The notes: generated from the sequence alone by a model not told the origin. Positions 1-10,143 are shown, numbered from the stretch's first letter. The stretch: DNA of 64,000 nt from Neovahlkampfia damariscottae (GCA_016618085.1 JABLTG010000025.1:62001-126000), one strand, 5' to 3'. Program-made: numbers and translations.

Positions 1-495
1 GGATAAATCGTTACAGATACATTTCAAAAGAAAAATACTTACAGTGGGAAAAATTGTGTACTGGAAAGTTCCGCCAGAAATTCTAGGAGAAAAAGGGAAT
101 GACAGATATCTCGGTCCTTTTGTGATATCAGAAATCCTTGAAGACAATCAATTCAAGTTGTCCAATGGAAAATACTATTTTCATTCAAATTTAAAAGTCT
201 CAAGCTAAACGTTAGTGATAAACTACTCTTTACGCGTGAGATGATGTTCCACTGACAAAATATAATGAAACTGCAACAGAGAGTTAACAAATTATTGGAA
301 AAAGGGAAATTGGAAATACAAATCCGAAAGATGGTAATTACAAAGACTTAGAAGAAGTAAAAGAAACAATCGTGGATTTAAATTCAGAATCCAAAAAAGA
401 GGAAGATCCAATTGACACCCAAGAATCAGATCAACAAACCCCAAAAAGAAAAATTAAAACAATCAAACATTTTCATGATGAATTTGGTTACTAAA
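1..495 (+). mobile_element. Fossil LTR-retrotransposon-like element, integrase C-terminal tail
   Basis: From base 2 to 208 an open frame encodes the C-terminal, SH3-like tail of an rve-type integrase. It shows the usual layout VGKIVYWK, then RYLGPFVISEIL, then a G-x(3)-YYFHSNLK ending. This arrangement is typical of Ty3/gypsy-type LTR elements, and integrase-bearing Polintons have similar tails, so the family is not settled. A hydrophilic, Lys/Glu-rich coding-like stretch follows to about 495 and may belong to the same element. The rest lies beyond the left edge of the window, so completeness and age cannot be judged. No LTR or target-site duplication is recognisable within the visible part. 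Confidence 0.6.
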
Positions 496-646
496 CTCAA
501 GAATTTTCAAAAAAGGGGAATGTAAAAGATCAACTTTTATAAATATCTAAATATTCAACAAATAAAAGTGTTCAGTAATTAGAAACTCAATAACTTAAAC
601 TACTTTCTGTTTTACAGGTATTTTAAAGAATTAAAAAATGTTGTAT

Positions 647-1525
647 TTAATGATTATCACCCAAGATTTCTTTTTCAATAGAGTCTTCGTTGACTTTCAT
701 CCAATTTACCAATGATTTTCTTGTGAAAGGCATTCCATGACCTGGAAAGAATAATTTACAAGATTTCTCATTTAACAATTTTTTTATGGATCCTTTGAGC
801 TGTGTGAAATCTTCAAAAGCTCTAAACCAATGAAGCATTGGATAATTGACTGTAAAAGGAGCACCTGATAAAACATCACCAATAAAACAATCACCAGATT
901 CAGTTACTAAACTTAAAGAACCATTTGTGTGTCCAGGAGTGGATATGATCTTCACATTATTGAATTCTTTCAATACTTCATCTCCATTTAATTTATAATC
1001 AACATTGAAAGGTGTATTGGAAGGATCATAGCTCTTTGGAATATAAGACATTAACTTCTTCAAAATTGGTTGAAAGATTAAAGGCCTTGGTCCAGAGACA
1101 CCTTCAGCAATATATTTGATTTCCGATTTAGGAACTCCTATTTTGGCTCTTGATGCATCTACCATAGTTTTCGCATTTCCTTTCAGTTTTAGTTTAAAAA
1201 TTTGTCACATACCAGCATGATCAAAATGATGGTGAGTGATAAAAATAAACAAAACTTCAAAGGTTTTTATACCTCTTGATGCCATTCCTCCTAATATATT
1301 GATTTCTTTTCCTTGTGATAGAGTATCAATTAATATATATTTTGAGTCAGGAATTGGATGAAGAAAAGAGTTCACAAAATAATTTTGAGAAAAAATTATT
1401 GTTTTGGTTGAAATCTTTTTTAATTCTTCATTGTATTGTGATTTTTTTATTTCAAAGTATATATAACCAACTGATGTCGTAATCACCAAAATGGTGATGA
1501 AATAAGTCAACACACTGCGACACAT
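647..1525 (-). CDS. Metallo-beta-lactamase fold hydrolase, membrane-anchored
   Basis: The protein is about 281 aa in two exons (1213-1525 and 647-1179), with a 33-nt GT..AG intron at 1180-1212. The N-terminus carries one hydrophobic segment (about residues 6-24) that reads as a signal anchor or signal peptide. The zinc motif THHHFDHAG falls right at the splice junction. It is followed by STPGHTNGSLSL (third metal ligand), a GDV motif, and FFPGHG near the C-terminus, which is the MBL-fold order. Substrate is not predictable; relatives include glyoxalase II-like and lactonase-like enzymes. A CCAAT box on the plus strand near 1541 lies just upstream of the start. Confidence 0.85.
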
Positions 1526-1657
1526 TTCTGCAAGAATTATCCAATCAGTATGTTGTTTTGAAATTGGAAGAAAGTTTTGTAATATTTCACTATATTTCGT
1601 TTAAATTTTGTTTCAAATTTCCATTCATTTTTTTGGCCAATTATTTTCCATTAGAAG

Positions 1658-2133
1658 ATGAATCGTCTCGTTGTTGCTTTACTTTTCTTCTCTTGTTGTT
1701 TTCTTTTTGTTTCTTCAAAACAAATTGAAATTCAACAACCAAAACAACATGAAAAAGGAGTTGGCTGTACACTTTGCACAACTGTCGTCTCATTAGCACA
1801 TACCCTAGTCAGACAGAATGCTACAAGAGATGGATTAACAACAGTAGTCAGACAATTATGTCCTTTCATAAATCCACCAGAATACCGTCCAAAAGGTAAA
1901 AAAAATTAATTAAAAAAAAAGTTTGTCCAAGAATGATTGAAATTTTTGCACCTGTAGTAATTGACGTATTTTTAGCAAGAAAAGAAATTCAACCAAAAAC
2001 AATTTGTCATATGATTGGACTTTGTGATAAACCTGATTCTTCAAAAAATTCAGTGGAATCACAAAAAGCAATAAAATACTTTGAAAAAATCAAACGTTTA
2101 GCATTATTACAAGTCAAAAATATGAAACATTAA
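1658..2133 (+). CDS. Secreted saposin B-type (SapB/amoebapore-like) protein
   Basis: The protein is 149 aa from exons 1658-1895 and 1922-2133; the intron is only 26 nt. Residues 1-20 form a clear signal peptide (Leu/Phe-rich, ending near VSSK). The mature part has the six-cysteine saposin pattern: CTLC, then LCPF, then VCPRM, then ICHMIGLC. Saposin-like proteins bind or perturb lipids; in amoebae several are secreted pore-formers that act on ingested bacteria, whereas others assist lysosomal lipid hydrolases. Which role applies here is not decidable from sequence. A CCAAT box at 1637-1641 is 17 bp upstream of the ATG. The stop lies 5 bp from that of the convergent GST gene. Confidence 0.85.
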
Positions 2134-2138
2134 AGTAT

Positions 2139-2884
2139 TTATTTTAAATGAGGTTTTACTTTTGTTGTTGTCCATCCAGAAGGCCATGTTTTTTTTACTG
2201 ATGGTCTTTCAATTAAAGTGTTGTAATAAGCGTCTAATTTTGGAAAATTTTTTTTTAAAGGTAAACCGAATCGAACCAAATGAGCAAGGTATGGAAAAAA
2301 TGCAACATCAGCAAATGTCCTAAGTACAATAAATTTAAAAAAAAAATAAAAAGTTACATTTGGTTACAGACTAAATATTCAGAATCATTTTTGAAGGTTT
2401 TCTCCCAACGATAAAGTTCTTTTACAACTGTTATTTTCAAATTTTTTATGACTTCTTTATCCACTTCGTCTTCCTCTTCTGCTGTCAAAAGATAATCTAA
2501 AACTGGTCTCATAACTTCAGCAAAAACACCTGTGGCTTCATGAAAAGCAACCAAAGCCTCAGAATAAGTCGTTTTATCTTTTATATCAGGCATTAAAGGT
2601 ATTTCGTCATAATAAATCAGTAAATAATGCATCATTGCAGATTCTTCATGTAGAACTGCATCCGAGTCTTGTAATATAGGTAACTGAAATGATATTAATT
2701 TTTCAAGTTAATTTACTCTTCCTCTTGGATTTAATTTTAAAATTTCTTCGCTCTGTTGTTCTTGTAGATTTAACACTACTAATCTTGTTTCGTATTTTAT
2801 TTTTTTTTCTTCCAAAAGTAATCTTGTTCTCCATCCTATTGAAGAGTATTTCTTTTCCCATGGCCGGAATAAAGTTATAACCAT
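2139..2884 (-). CDS. Glutathione S-transferase-like protein
   Basis: Three exons (2717-2884, 2358-2683, 2139-2319) give a 224-aa protein, the normal GST length. Introns are 33 and 38 nt. The N-terminal thioredoxin-like half has the FRPWEKKYSSIGWRTRLLLE start and the NPRGR(L/V)PIL cis-proline loop. Next comes SDAVLHEESAMMHYL, matching the G-site region. The all-helical C-terminal half contains the conserved TFADVAFFPYL capping helix seen in GSTs. It should conjugate glutathione to electrophiles or act as a peroxidase or isomerase; the class is unclear. A CCAAT box at 2916-2920 sits 32 bp upstream of the ATG. Confidence 0.85.
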
Positions 2885-3030
2885 TGTTGTGTGAGTTTAT
2901 TGAAAATAATTTTGTCCAATAGAAATGTTAGAACTTTCCGAAAAAGGAATAATTTTTGATTAAAAAAAAATTGTCAATCATTGAATTATGAAAAGTAAAA
3001 TTAAATTTTTCCTGGAGAATCTAAGATTTA

Positions 3031-3037
3031 CCAATCA
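3031..3037 (+). promoter_or_regulatory. CCAATCA box
   Basis: CCAATCA lies 14 bp upstream of the ATG at 3051. It falls downstream of an in-frame ATG at 2988, which argues that translation starts at 3051. The same element precedes most genes in the window. Confidence 0.5.
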
Positions 3038-3050
3038 AAAGAATTCAAAA

Positions 3051-3428
3051 ATGTCTCAGAACAAACACATCACCGACTACAGAGAAGCAGCAAATAAATG
3101 GATATCTGATTATAACTTAAATATAAATGGGTTTGAAATACTTAGAGTCAAAGATGAAACCTTTCTAATTTCAATTGCTGAAATTTTCAACTTTTCCATC
3201 AAAATCAAACCAAATCAAAAATTTGAAATAATTTTGGAAGAAGATGATGAATTCATACTGGACGATTTCAAACAGGTGACTTTTTTAATCATCTAATATT
3301 TTAGATTTTAGACGATTATTGCAAACAAGAGAATTTGAAAATAACAGAAGGTAAAAAAAAAAGAAACTTTGTGACATTTTGAAGTTTTACAAAAATGTTC
3401 CGAAACATATGACAAAGTTTGTCAATAA
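3051..3428 (+). CDS. Small protein of unknown function
   Basis: Three exons (3051-3275, 3305-3350, 3385-3428) give a 104-aa protein; introns are 29 and 34 nt. I chose the ATG at 3051 because a CCAATCA promoter box lies between it and the in-frame ATG at 2988; using 2988 would add 21 residues. The middle holds alternating strands (FSIKIKPNQKFEIILEEDDE) followed by a helix with ILDDYCKQ. This is faintly like an RWD or ubiquitin-conjugating-like fold, but there is no motif that would prove it. The C-terminus has two cysteines in VLQKCSETYDKVCQ. I do not recognise the family. Confidence 0.5.
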
Positions 3429-3660
3429 ATTAGATATGAATAAATTATTCACGTTCAATAAATTTTTACTTTTATCAACAAAACAGGCATTCTGGAATCC
3501 ATTTCTTCAGCAGTTTGAATAAGTCCATACCATGTATTCTCTTATTGAGTTCAAAATTTGACTGGTTAGTTCATTTAATCTGAAATTTCCTCCATTGTAA
3601 TTGCTAAATTTCGAACATTTATCAATTTTGTTTAATAATTTAATCCTCTTTCAAGAAACA

Positions 3661-3731
3661 TCTTCTGTAGTATAAGGGTAGTATAGTGGACTTTGAATCC
3701 ATTGATCCAGGTTCGAATCCTGGCAGGAGAA
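3661..3731 (+). tRNA. tRNA-Gln (anticodon TTG)
   Basis: All four arms fold. The acceptor stem is TCTTCTG (3661-3667) with CAGGAGA (3724-3730), including one G-T pair. The D arm is GTAT/GTAT with two wobble pairs. The anticodon stem is GTGGA/TCCAT around the loop CTTTGAA, giving anticodon TTG, which reads CAA. The T arm is CCAGG-TTCGAAT-CCTGG. GGTTCGAATCC serves as the internal B box, and the discriminator is A. There is no intron. The LRR gene on the same strand starts 73 bp downstream. Confidence 0.93.
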
Positions 3732-3804
3732 CTGATATTTTTACTTTTAGATTTTTGAATCCAGGAACCAATCAAATTCTTTTGTAGATTCAATTTAGAA
3801 CGAC

Positions 3805-5882
3805 ATGAAGGTTGAAGAATTGAATGAACTTTTTGAAGTATACCCTGAAGTCTCAAATATTTATATTTCGTTTGGTGAGAACACTGAACAACTCCATCTT
3901 CACATACTTTCAAAATTTTCAAACTTGGAAATGTTGACCATAAGTTTTCAACATGGCTCCAGTTTTTTAAAAGAAGTGAATAGTTATTTGAAAACTCTCA
4001 AGAATTCAAAAATAACTTCATTTGTGCTGGGTTCTCATTTTAAATTTAAATTGTTAAATTTTTGACAGATAACTTTGGTGATGAGATAGAACATGAAGAT
4101 ATTGAAGAATACTTTGATTTAATTTTTGAAAAGTTCAATTTAGAATCTGTTGAAATTCCTTTTGATTCAATGACAAAACCCATTGCTTCAAAAATATCTA
4201 GTTACATTCAAAATAATTCAAAAGTTGAAGTTTTAGAAATGAATTGTAATTCAAATGAAATATTGACATATTCTAGGCACAGAAAATGAATATGGATCCC
4301 TGGATTTCATTTTCAATAGTTTGATCCAAAATAAGTCCATTAGTGATCTCTGTTTCTCTGGATACTCACCAATGGAATTAAATTTAAAAAGTGATTCTAC
4401 ACTTGAATTTATCAAATATAATCATTCAATAACATATTTAAACTTTAGTTTCATCATTTTCACTGAAAATCAAATCGCATTGCTTGATGATTGTTTAATA
4501 GAAACTACAATTGGTCATTTGGATTTATCAAGTTCAAATTACACTGGTAATTTTTCGTTTTTAAGAAACAAGAATATCACAAAATTGTGGTTTCAAAATA
4601 TTTTTGATTTGTATGAAGAATTGGAAGAAAATTTCGTTGGTGAATTAAAAAAGAACACAACTCTCAAAGATTTAGATATTAGTAGAACTGACAAGGAATA
4701 TATTTCAATTGATTCTTTGATTGATGTTTTGTGTGGGCATACATCTCTTGAAACATTAGCTCTATCAGAAATATCTTCCCTTTTTACTTCCAACAACTTG
4801 AAGAATATTTTCAAAAGTTCAACCTTAAAAACTATAAATTTGTCATCAAATAAAGTTGAAAGTGATAGAAATCCAATGATGATTATTTTGAAATCAATTA
4901 ACAACAACAAAAATTTGACTTCATTAAACTTATCAAGTATTATTTTTTTTATTTGACGTATTTAGATTGTGATATTGGTAAATTAGATGATTTCTTGAAT
5001 GGTTTTTCAATTGAAAATACCTCAATAACAGAAATTAATTTAAATCGTTTGATTTTATTCTTTAAATGTTTTTGAAAGATAATTTCATCAAATTTGATCA
5101 AGAATCGACTTTTTTAAAGAGTATTTTATCCTTACCAAAATTAGAAAATTTACGAGTAATCAATAACCACTTCAACAAGAAAGGAATAGAATTATTATCA
5201 AAATATCTAGAGACAACCACAACATTAAAACATCTATCAATTTTTGGTATATATTTCATTTGATGATTAAATTTTATTAGATTCCTTTTTATTGTGTGAT
5301 ATTGATGCAATGAAAACTTTTAGAGATTCATTGAACAAAAATACGAGTTTGAAAAAACTTGAAATTACAAGTAAGTTGTTTAAGTGTTCTAATCAAAAAA
5401 AAGGTAACTTTTATTATTATTTTGAAGAGAGTAAAATAATTGAAAAACATTTTAAGTTTTTTTTAATAGAAACAAATGATAAAACTAAATGGTATTATAA
5501 TCCTTATATCAATTCAAAACAAACGGATCATATGAGTGAAAATTGTTTGAGATATTTATTGAATTCTGATTGGAGTAAAAGTATGTCATTGAATGAAATA
5601 GAACTTCAAATTGATCTTGAAAATAGAAATGTGTTTGATATTTTCAGAAGATTTTTTGAAATGAATGTGTCAGTTGAGCACTTCGCTTTCAATTCTTTTT
5701 CAAGTGTCATTCCAGATCTCTCCAGATCTTTAGAATTTAACACAAACATGAAATCAATTAATTTTGTTCATCAACCAAAAGTATTGAAACTACTTGCACG
5801 AAATGAAAAATTCTCAAAAATTGATGAACATTTCAAACAAAAATTTAATTCATCTGATATTCATTTTCAGTTTATCAATTAA
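3805..5882 (+). CDS. Leucine-rich repeat protein (ribonuclease-inhibitor type)
   Basis: A multi-exon gene (about seven exons) coding some 600 aa, made almost wholly of LRRs of the RNI type: repeated L-x-L-S-x-N and NTSLKKLEI, STLKTINLSSNKVES, TTTTLKHLSIF units at spacing near 28 residues. Introns read as short GT..AG blocks ending near 4061, 4277, 4965, 5079 and 5280. A further possible 33-nt intron near 5374 keeps frame, so it may or may not be spliced. No catalytic domain, signal peptide or membrane segment is visible. Such proteins act as binding scaffolds; the partner is unknown. A CCAATCA box at 3768-3774 is 30 bp upstream of the ATG. Confidence 0.75.
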
Positions 5883-6306
5883 TGAAATAAATCATAGTTA
5901 ACATCAAAATGAAATTTATCTTTTAGAAGCAAGAAACAAGAAATAATTGAGCTTCACAAAAGGTTGCAGTGAGTTGTTGGTCTTTTTAGAATAAAAGAAG
6001 AAGGTCCCTACTTTCCAGCGAGATGAACTTCTAATCCATAGGTTGTAGCAAGAACTCATATTTTTCTTTTTCAGTTGGATCTTTCTCTAAAAAGATGACT
6101 GTGGGTGGGTGAATTTTCCTCTTTTTTCATTGAGTCAATTGTCTCTACCAATGTCATACTCTTGACATTTTCCAACTGATGAATGACCCAAAATCAGATT
6201 TAGAAAATATTTTGGCCGAAGTATGGTTGTTCACTGTTAATTTATCCGGCGAAACCTGCATATAAACTGGAAACTACTTCTAGCCAATCAGGCACAACTT
6301 ACAAAA
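5883..6306. other. Intergenic region with possible decayed coding remnant
   Basis: This gap has no convincing intact gene. On the minus strand between about 6000 and 6190, two stretches read as protein in different frames: VKSMTLVETIDSMKKEE and then PPTVIFLEKDPTEKEKYEF. They might be exons of one small gene or the remains of one. No CCAAT box precedes them in the right orientation, which favours a remnant. The right end contains the CCAATCA box of the next gene. Confidence 0.3.
6284..6290 (+). promoter_or_regulatory. CCAATCA box
   Basis: CCAATCA lies 16 bp upstream of the ATG at 6307. It supports that ATG, which enters the main reading frame only after a short first intron. Confidence 0.45.
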
Positions 6307-7254
6307 ATGAATGACAACAAAGACCATGAACGTATTCTCCTCACAAAATTCAAACGAGATGAATTTACTTGATTTTGATACAGAATTAAAATTTGGAAAA
6401 CTTGCAATTGATGTAGATACATATGGAACCAAAATAACATTAGGAGCAATTTCAAACAAAATTCCTTCTAACCTAAATTCATCACAAATAAGCAAAATTA
6501 CCAGGTAATGAAGAATATGGGAAAAAAAACAAAAACATTAATTTAGGTTTAAAGAAATTATTATATAAATTGAATCAACCAGATAATTTAGGAAGGGAAA
6601 TAAAGAGGCTTCATTTTCCTATTGCAAAAACATATCACATGTTATTTGAAAAGATTATCAGTTGCAAACAAATTGTATTGTCCATTGTTTTCAAATGAAT
6701 TTTTTCAAACAATTGAATCAGATTTTTGGGATTATTACACATTATTTTTTGAATTATACACAACCAACACTGATGATATCAAATTATTTTGGTATAAATA
6801 TAAGTTTTTTTTTGAAGAAAATAGCAAATATTACAAAAATTTGAATATCTTTTCTGATAAACGATTTGAAATTAAAAATCTAGATTGTAAAACTAGATTG
6901 TTGGAAGATACAAATCAAAAAGAAAATGAATCACAAGCACTTAAATCTATGGAAATGCGATCCACAATCAAAGACAATTTTCAAGAATTAAGATTTGATA
7001 AAAAAAGAGAATACTATACTCCAATTACTTTTATAATCACCAAGTCACCTCCAAAGTTTTCACATTTGCATAAAATTTATCAAGTAAATGATTTGATAGT
7101 GTTAAAGAGTGAAAATGTATTTGAATTGATTGAATATTTTTCAATTACAAACATTCAATTCTTTAAAGAATCAATTAAAATAGAAGTTATTGAAGTTGTG
7201 ACAAACCAAGTCGAAAATACCCATCTTTTAAAATTTAGAAAAAACATTTATTGA
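6307..7254 (+). CDS. Protein of unknown function, gene structure uncertain
   Basis: The first ATG after the CCAATCA box is at 6307. A 52-nt intron (from about 6332, ending TACAG) leads in frame into QLKFGKLAIDVDTYGTKITL. A coding frame near 6495-6660 (LGLKKLLYKLNQPDNLGREI) then joins the long C-terminal frame through a probable intron of about 61 nt ending TCAG. I could not find a GT..AG intron that joins the first block to the second in frame. The gene may therefore have an unusual intron, a sequencing error or a real frameshift. The C-terminal 180 residues are hydrophilic with Phe/Tyr-rich strands. I do not recognise the family. Confidence 0.4.
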
Positions 7255-7708
7255 CCAATTTCGCTCTCAATTCATAATTAACGAATACAATTTGTTTTTT
7301 AGCTTATTTTTGGTTTATTTTTTGGCATAAAAATCATGGCATATTTTTTGGCGTAGCAGTTTGTACTATTGACTTTTTATTCATTAGAACAGGGATGAAA
7401 AACACAAAGTCCGCATTCGTAAACAACGAAATAAGCATAAAATATCGTGTAAAGAGCGAAATAAGAGGAAAAATATCGTTGAGTTATCAACAGGAGAGCG
7501 AAAATTCACTTTGAGAGCTTCTGGAAATTTTTGTAATTTTTTTTATTTTTTATCCGAGTTGAGAGCTCTGGTTGAGGAAAAATAATTTTGAAATTGGTGT
7601 ATCTCGGCGAAAATGGATTTTAAAGCGTCCTGATCAAAAATAAATGATTTTTAACAAATAAAAATTTGACCAATAAAAAATCAAAATAAAATCAGCAAAC
7701 AAAAACAA
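7255..7708. repeat. Gene-free region with short internal repeats
   Basis: No gene is visible in this 450-bp stretch. Two imperfect direct repeats are present: CGAAATAAG followed by A-rich sequence and AAATATCGT occurs at about 7427-7451 and again at about 7458-7481; TTTTTTGGC occurs twice near 7318-7355. GAGAGC recurs around 7495, 7514 and 7562. The GC content rises locally compared with neighbouring gaps. The right end has a CCAAT box (7670-7674) belonging to the next gene. Confidence 0.35.
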
Positions 7709-8567
7709 ATGAAGAAAACTTTGAAAAAATTATTTTCCGATTATTATCCAATAAAAGAATTGAGCAAAAAAAACATGGATAAAAAATTATCTGAATCAAT
7801 TTTAAGTGATTTCTCTAATGAAGAAAAATCTACTAGAATACAATTGGCAGCTTGTTATAGATTATTCAATAAATTTGGATGGGATGATACTATTTATGGT
7901 CATTTAACAGCAAGAATACCAAATACTAATCATTTTTTAATCAATCCTTTTGGATTGTTATACAATGAAATTACTGCAAGTTCACTTGTCAAAGTTGATT
8001 TAAATGGAAAAATCATACATCCTGGTACTACTGGTTTATCAATCAATGGAGCAGGATATGTTATACACAGTGCAATTCATGGTAATAGATCTGATATTCA
8101 TTCAGTATTTCATTGTCATCAATTTCATGCTTCTGCAGTTTCATGTTCTGAATTTATTCCAATCAGTCAAACATCACATACAATTGGTGCATTTTCTCAT
8201 CATGAGTATGACGGAATTTTCATTGATGAGAATTTACAAAAGAAATTAGTTGAAGATTTAGGAAACAACAGAATTATGATTTTAAGAAATCATGGAGTTG
8301 TAACATGTGGATCAACCATTTCAGAATCATTTCTATTGATGTACAATTTAATTGAAGCATGTAAAATACAAGCAACTGCTTCTTCGATGAGTATTTTATT
8401 TTTTAATGATTTAAATCATTTTTTTAGAGTATTCAATTCCTAATGATGAAATAATCAAAAAATCAACTAAAATTGCACAAAATTTCAATAGTGAAGGATT
8501 TGGTAAAAAGGAATTATCAGCTTATATGAGAATTTTGGATGAAAAAGATCCAAATTATAAAATTTAA
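7709..8567 (+). CDS. Class II aldolase/adducin-family protein
   Basis: Exons 7709-8390 and 8428-8567 give 273 aa; the intron is 37 nt. Diagnostic features run in order: a short N-terminal extension, RLFNKFGWDDTIYGHLTAR, FLINPFGLLYNEI, a Gly/Pro stretch, the metal-binding HCHQFHAS and the later RNHG motif. This is the class II aldolase (fuculose/ribulose phosphate aldolase) and adducin-head fold. Because the zinc histidines (HCH and NHG) are kept, an enzyme acting on a small sugar or hydroxy acid is possible, although eukaryotic stand-alone members are poorly defined. A CCAAT box at 7670-7674 lies upstream. The stop is 8 bp from that of the convergent phosphatase gene. Confidence 0.85.
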
Positions 8568-8575
8568 ATTTTTCT

Positions 8576-9589
8576 TTATAAAAAATAATCTGGTGGTGGT
8601 AATTGTAAATCTTTTCTATCTTGTGGTGGAGCCTCTGTAAAAATATTAAATTTTGATTGTAAATTTTCATCAATTTCTAAAATAGAAGCTAAATTTCCAC
8701 CTTTTCCACAATAATTAGGAGCACTCCAAACTGTGCTCATTCTATTTTCGAATAAAATTTGATAGCCTTCCATACCTTTTAAAAAAATGAACAAAAAATA
8801 AAAATGTACATAATTGATGAGCTCTACATAAATGTTGAAGATTATTATAATTTAGAAATAGTTTTAATGCAGTTGAACCATACATGTATCCAGCTCCTCT
8901 TGGATTATGTCCGAATCCTTCTATATTTACATCAGGATCACTCCAAACTAAATCAGAAAATGATCCTTCACCTGGAAGCTCCAAAAATCTATCAATTACT
9001 AAATCAAGGTGAATCAAATTTTTCAAACCACGAATTTGATCTAAATCCATTACTTGTGGTGAAATTCCACCATGAACACAAAATATTTTACCATCTATCA
9101 ATGCTGAAATTGTTATAAAATCAAATGCATCTGTAAAATATTTCCAAACTTTTGAATTTGTACCATATTTTTGAACACATTCTTTATAAAATCCATAATC
9201 TTGAGAAATAGCTCTAGATTCATGGTTTCCACGTAACATTGTAAATCTATCAGGATAAAGTACTTTAAAGCACAGTAGAAGAGTGATTGTTTCAACTGAG
9301 AAAGCACCTCTGTCAACATAATCACCCAAAAAGAGATAATTTGTAAAAGGTGGAAATCCACCAATTCTAAATAGTTCTAATACATCATAAAATTGACTTA
9401 TTATTTTAGAAACATTGTTTTGATTTACCCATGGACGTCTCCAGCAAGAGTAACTGGAGATTTAATACAATGTACGTTTGATTCTGTCGCAAAAACTTCT
9501 TTTGCTTTATTACAAATCGTAAAAATTTCAAATTCAGTTGGTGCTTCTCCTTTTGAAATTAATCTTTCGACAACTTCTTCAATTTTCAT
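8576..9589 (-). CDS. PP2A-family (PP2A/PP4/PP6) Ser/Thr phosphatase catalytic subunit
   Basis: Four exons (9429-9589, 9029-9396, 8810-8998, 8576-8775) give 305 aa, exactly a PP4/PP6-size subunit. The metal-site motifs are all present: GDVHGQF, GDYVDRG, RGNHESR, VHGG and a CRAHQL loop. The C-terminus ends DYFL, the methylation and recruitment tail of PP2A/PP4. One intron (8999-9028, 30 nt) is a multiple of three. Removing it restores the family alignment [11 protein letters not shown], and leaving it in would insert ten residues. TVWSAPNYC favours PP4/PP6 over PP2A. A SAPS-domain subunit gene, the partner class of PP6, lies 5 kb away. Confidence 0.92.
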
Positions 9590-9645
9590 TTTTTTAAAGG
9601 AGAGCGCTATTGGTCAAAGAATTTCCCACCAATAAGATAAAAAAA
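9590..9645. promoter_or_regulatory. Bidirectional promoter with two opposed CCAAT boxes
   Basis: Only 56 bp separate the phosphatase ATG (minus strand) from the coiled-coil gene ATG (plus strand). The gap holds ATTGG at 9609-9613 and CCAAT at 9629-9633, one box per direction. It must contain both transcription starts. Confidence 0.5.
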
Positions 9646-10137
9646 ATGACTGAAGAAGAAAAATCACAACATGATTCATCAGAAAATAAAACAGAAACAG
9701 AAGAACCAAAAGAAGTAATTCAAGATTATTTTGGAACAGAACCAGAACAAATAAATTCAAAAGAAGAAATTAAAAAAAACATGAATACCTTTGAAACTGT
9801 ACAAGATGAAAATTTAAATTTACAAGAATTAGAAAAAAAAGCAATTTTGGAATTAACTACAGGATTTGAAAATACTTATATACCAACATTAGAAATTATA
9901 AAAACTCAATTAGAATTAATTTCAAAATCTCAAAAAGAGTTAATATCCAATACACAAGGAGTTAACAATGAATTTTCGAATATACCAAATTTTCAAGAAA
10001 TTTCACAAATTTTAGATCAATTACCAATGTATATTCAAAAAACAAAACAAGTCTCAAAAAAGATGAAATCAATAGATGAAAAAGTTCATGTTTTGAAAGT
10101 TAAAACAGAAAAATCAAAAGGAAATCTAAAGAAATGA
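9646..10137 (+). CDS. Snapin/BLOC-1-like coiled-coil protein
   Basis: A single-exon gene of 163 aa. The first third is acidic and disordered. From about residue 60 it is one long helix with heptad hydrophobics, including LDQLPMYIQKTKQVSKKMKSI, which resembles the snapin/BLOC-1 or BORC small subunits that sort endosomal and lysosomal cargo. The similarity is in pattern, not in a defining motif, so other short coiled-coil complex subunits remain possible. The ATG at 9646 is the first in frame after the divergent promoter. Its stop is 6 bp from the stop of the convergent chaperonin gene. Confidence 0.5.
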   Translation: MTEEEKSQHDSSENKTETEEPKEVIQDYFGTEPEQINSKEEIKKNMNTFETVQDENLNLQELEKKAILELTTGFENTYIPTLEIIKTQLELISKSQKELISNTQGVNNEFSNIPNFQEISQILDQLPMYIQKTKQVSKKMKSIDEKVHVLKVKTEKSKGNLKK

Positions 10138-10143
10138 ACTTAT

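Noticed and set aside
3632-3922. Minus-strand open frame covering the tRNA-Gln
   Set aside because: It is antisense to the tRNA and the LRR start; the apparent protein RIRTWINGFKVHYTT is just the complement of the tRNA.
9393-9635. Plus-strand frame opposite the phosphatase N-terminus
   Set aside because: It is antisense to conserved phosphatase codons and has no family match.
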